A DNA stretch of 64,000 bases, from positions 10,778,501 through 10,842,500 of the forward strand of contig JAYKKI010000016.1 of assembly GCA_039881145.1 (NCBI GenBank), in the 5' to 3' direction. The position numbers were made by a program, and so were the translations under genes. The notes beneath the pieces were generated by a model that was not told the origin of the DNA, made no database searches, and saw only the letters and a program-made list of their open reading frames with translations. This stretch comes from Druceiella hillmani. Its lineage: Eukaryota; Arthropoda; Insecta; Lepidoptera; Hepialidae. Positions 63,094 to 64,000 of the stretch are shown here, piece after piece. Every line of letters begins with the position of its first letter. The first letter of the stretch is position 1.

Positions 63094-64000
63094 ACGTCAA
63101 AGTCGTTCAAAATACCAATGGGAAAATACGTTCGCTAGTGCGGCCTGGAACACCGACGCTTCGCCGTCATCTTGTTCTCTTTGCTAGCGGTGCGCGCTAA
63201 AAGTTGACATACATACGAATACACAGTCAACAAAAAATATAATTGATCTCCTGAATCTACAGCAATTTGACATAAGAATTGTGATAATATAAATAATGAG
63301 TATATAAATAATTATACTAGTTTTGCGCTCGGGTTAATTCAAATTTATATAGTTCTATGTACATTTCTATATGGCTTCTTCAATACCATTATGAAGTTTC
63401 GTGTTTGTGGAACAGGATTATACGGATCCGCCTTGGTTGTCCTCAAAACAAAAATTAATAATTTAGTTTTACTAAACATACATAAAATAAAAGTTAATGA
63501 CATAATGTGCAGTAAACATTATCATAAAGCTTTGACTTGTAGTGCATATATTACATTTTTTTTGGCGGTACCGTTCCGACGTAGTATTTATCGATAATAA
63601 AAAAATTGAATATAACATATATCTGTCTCGCTCGAACAATTCATACAGATCACATTGTAGCTATCTCACTCTAACGCCTTGTAAAATTAATGAATAGCAT
63701 ATATGGTCAAGATTTTTTTAGCGTCGAGATTTTGATTATTTTCACAAAATGTTTGAAACGCCTGACTATTTCGCAAAAAAGTGGAGGATTGCCAATTTTT
63801 CCGTGTAAAATTTTAGAATTCGTATCAATAAAATAATGGTATAATACTTGTATTTATAACATTTTTTATAGTGAAACTTTCTGAAGTTAATATTTTGATT
63901 ATGTATATACATTAATAATACTCCGGGAATAATGCAATGAATTTTATAAATAGTTGTCAGCTGATCGAATATTATATTTGTGCCAACCATATTTTAACTG
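63094..64000. other. non-coding DNA at window end
   Basis: A GC-richer patch at 63100-63195 directly 5' of the transposase pseudogene may be its upstream region. After it nothing is recognised, and the short frames at 63391 and 63766 lack any protein features. Confidence 0.45.

Overview
This window is strongly AT-rich eukaryotic DNA: long non-coding tracts, many near-pure (TA)n arrays, spliced coding exons with GT...AG boundaries, and decayed transposable elements. The one clearly recognisable host gene is an animal alpha-carbonic anhydrase whose exon layout and sequence look like the cytosolic-type insect enzymes. With the LINE, Tc1/mariner and Penelope-like remnants and the ending motif of one repeat (a type I recall from moth and caddisfly genomes), an insect is the best guess. 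I cannot name the species.

Layout. 1-4.7 kb: non-coding DNA with a small hairpin and a fold-back repeat (3599-3855). 4.7-6.0 kb: a decayed non-LTR retrotransposon on the minus strand, then an open stretch that could be an old or broken exon of a secreted protein (minus strand). 6-14.6 kb: non-coding, with large TA arrays. 14.6-15.2 kb: a GC-richer island with three GATA-factor sites, followed by a possible first coding exon with a good splice donor (plus strand). 15.4-16.3 kb: a three-unit tandem repeat and two hairpins. 21.9 kb: a possible minus-strand first exon. 22.4-23.7 kb: a composite repeat with two nested tandem arrays. 24-40 kb: almost entirely unrecognised, except hairpins, one orphan 107-codon reading frame near 36.6 kb and a GC-rich island at 35.8 kb. 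40.6-41.0 kb: a second LINE remnant. 41.96-42.5 kb: a cluster of inverted repeats carrying a hammerhead-ribozyme-like core, which I attribute to Penelope-like retroelements. 44.6-45.0 kb: a three-unit degenerate repeat. 52.0-59.3 kb: the carbonic anhydrase gene. 62.2-63.1 kb: a degenerate tandem repeat and a broken Tc1/mariner-type transposase gene.

The carbonic anhydrase gene has five phase-consistent exons (51980-52129, 52647-52788, 57294-57490, 58498-58634, 59157-59285). All three zinc-binding histidines and the catalytic Thr are present. The His64 proton shuttle is replaced by Gln, and the Cys of the secreted-type disulphide is replaced by Phe. Its 5' coding exon is not identified with confidence. 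Within the third intron lies an in-phase, well-bounded alternative last exon (57642-57841) with its own stop and polyadenylation signal. It would make an isoform lacking the second half of the active site. That exon and the hammerhead-like Penelope repeats are the two observations I find most worth following.
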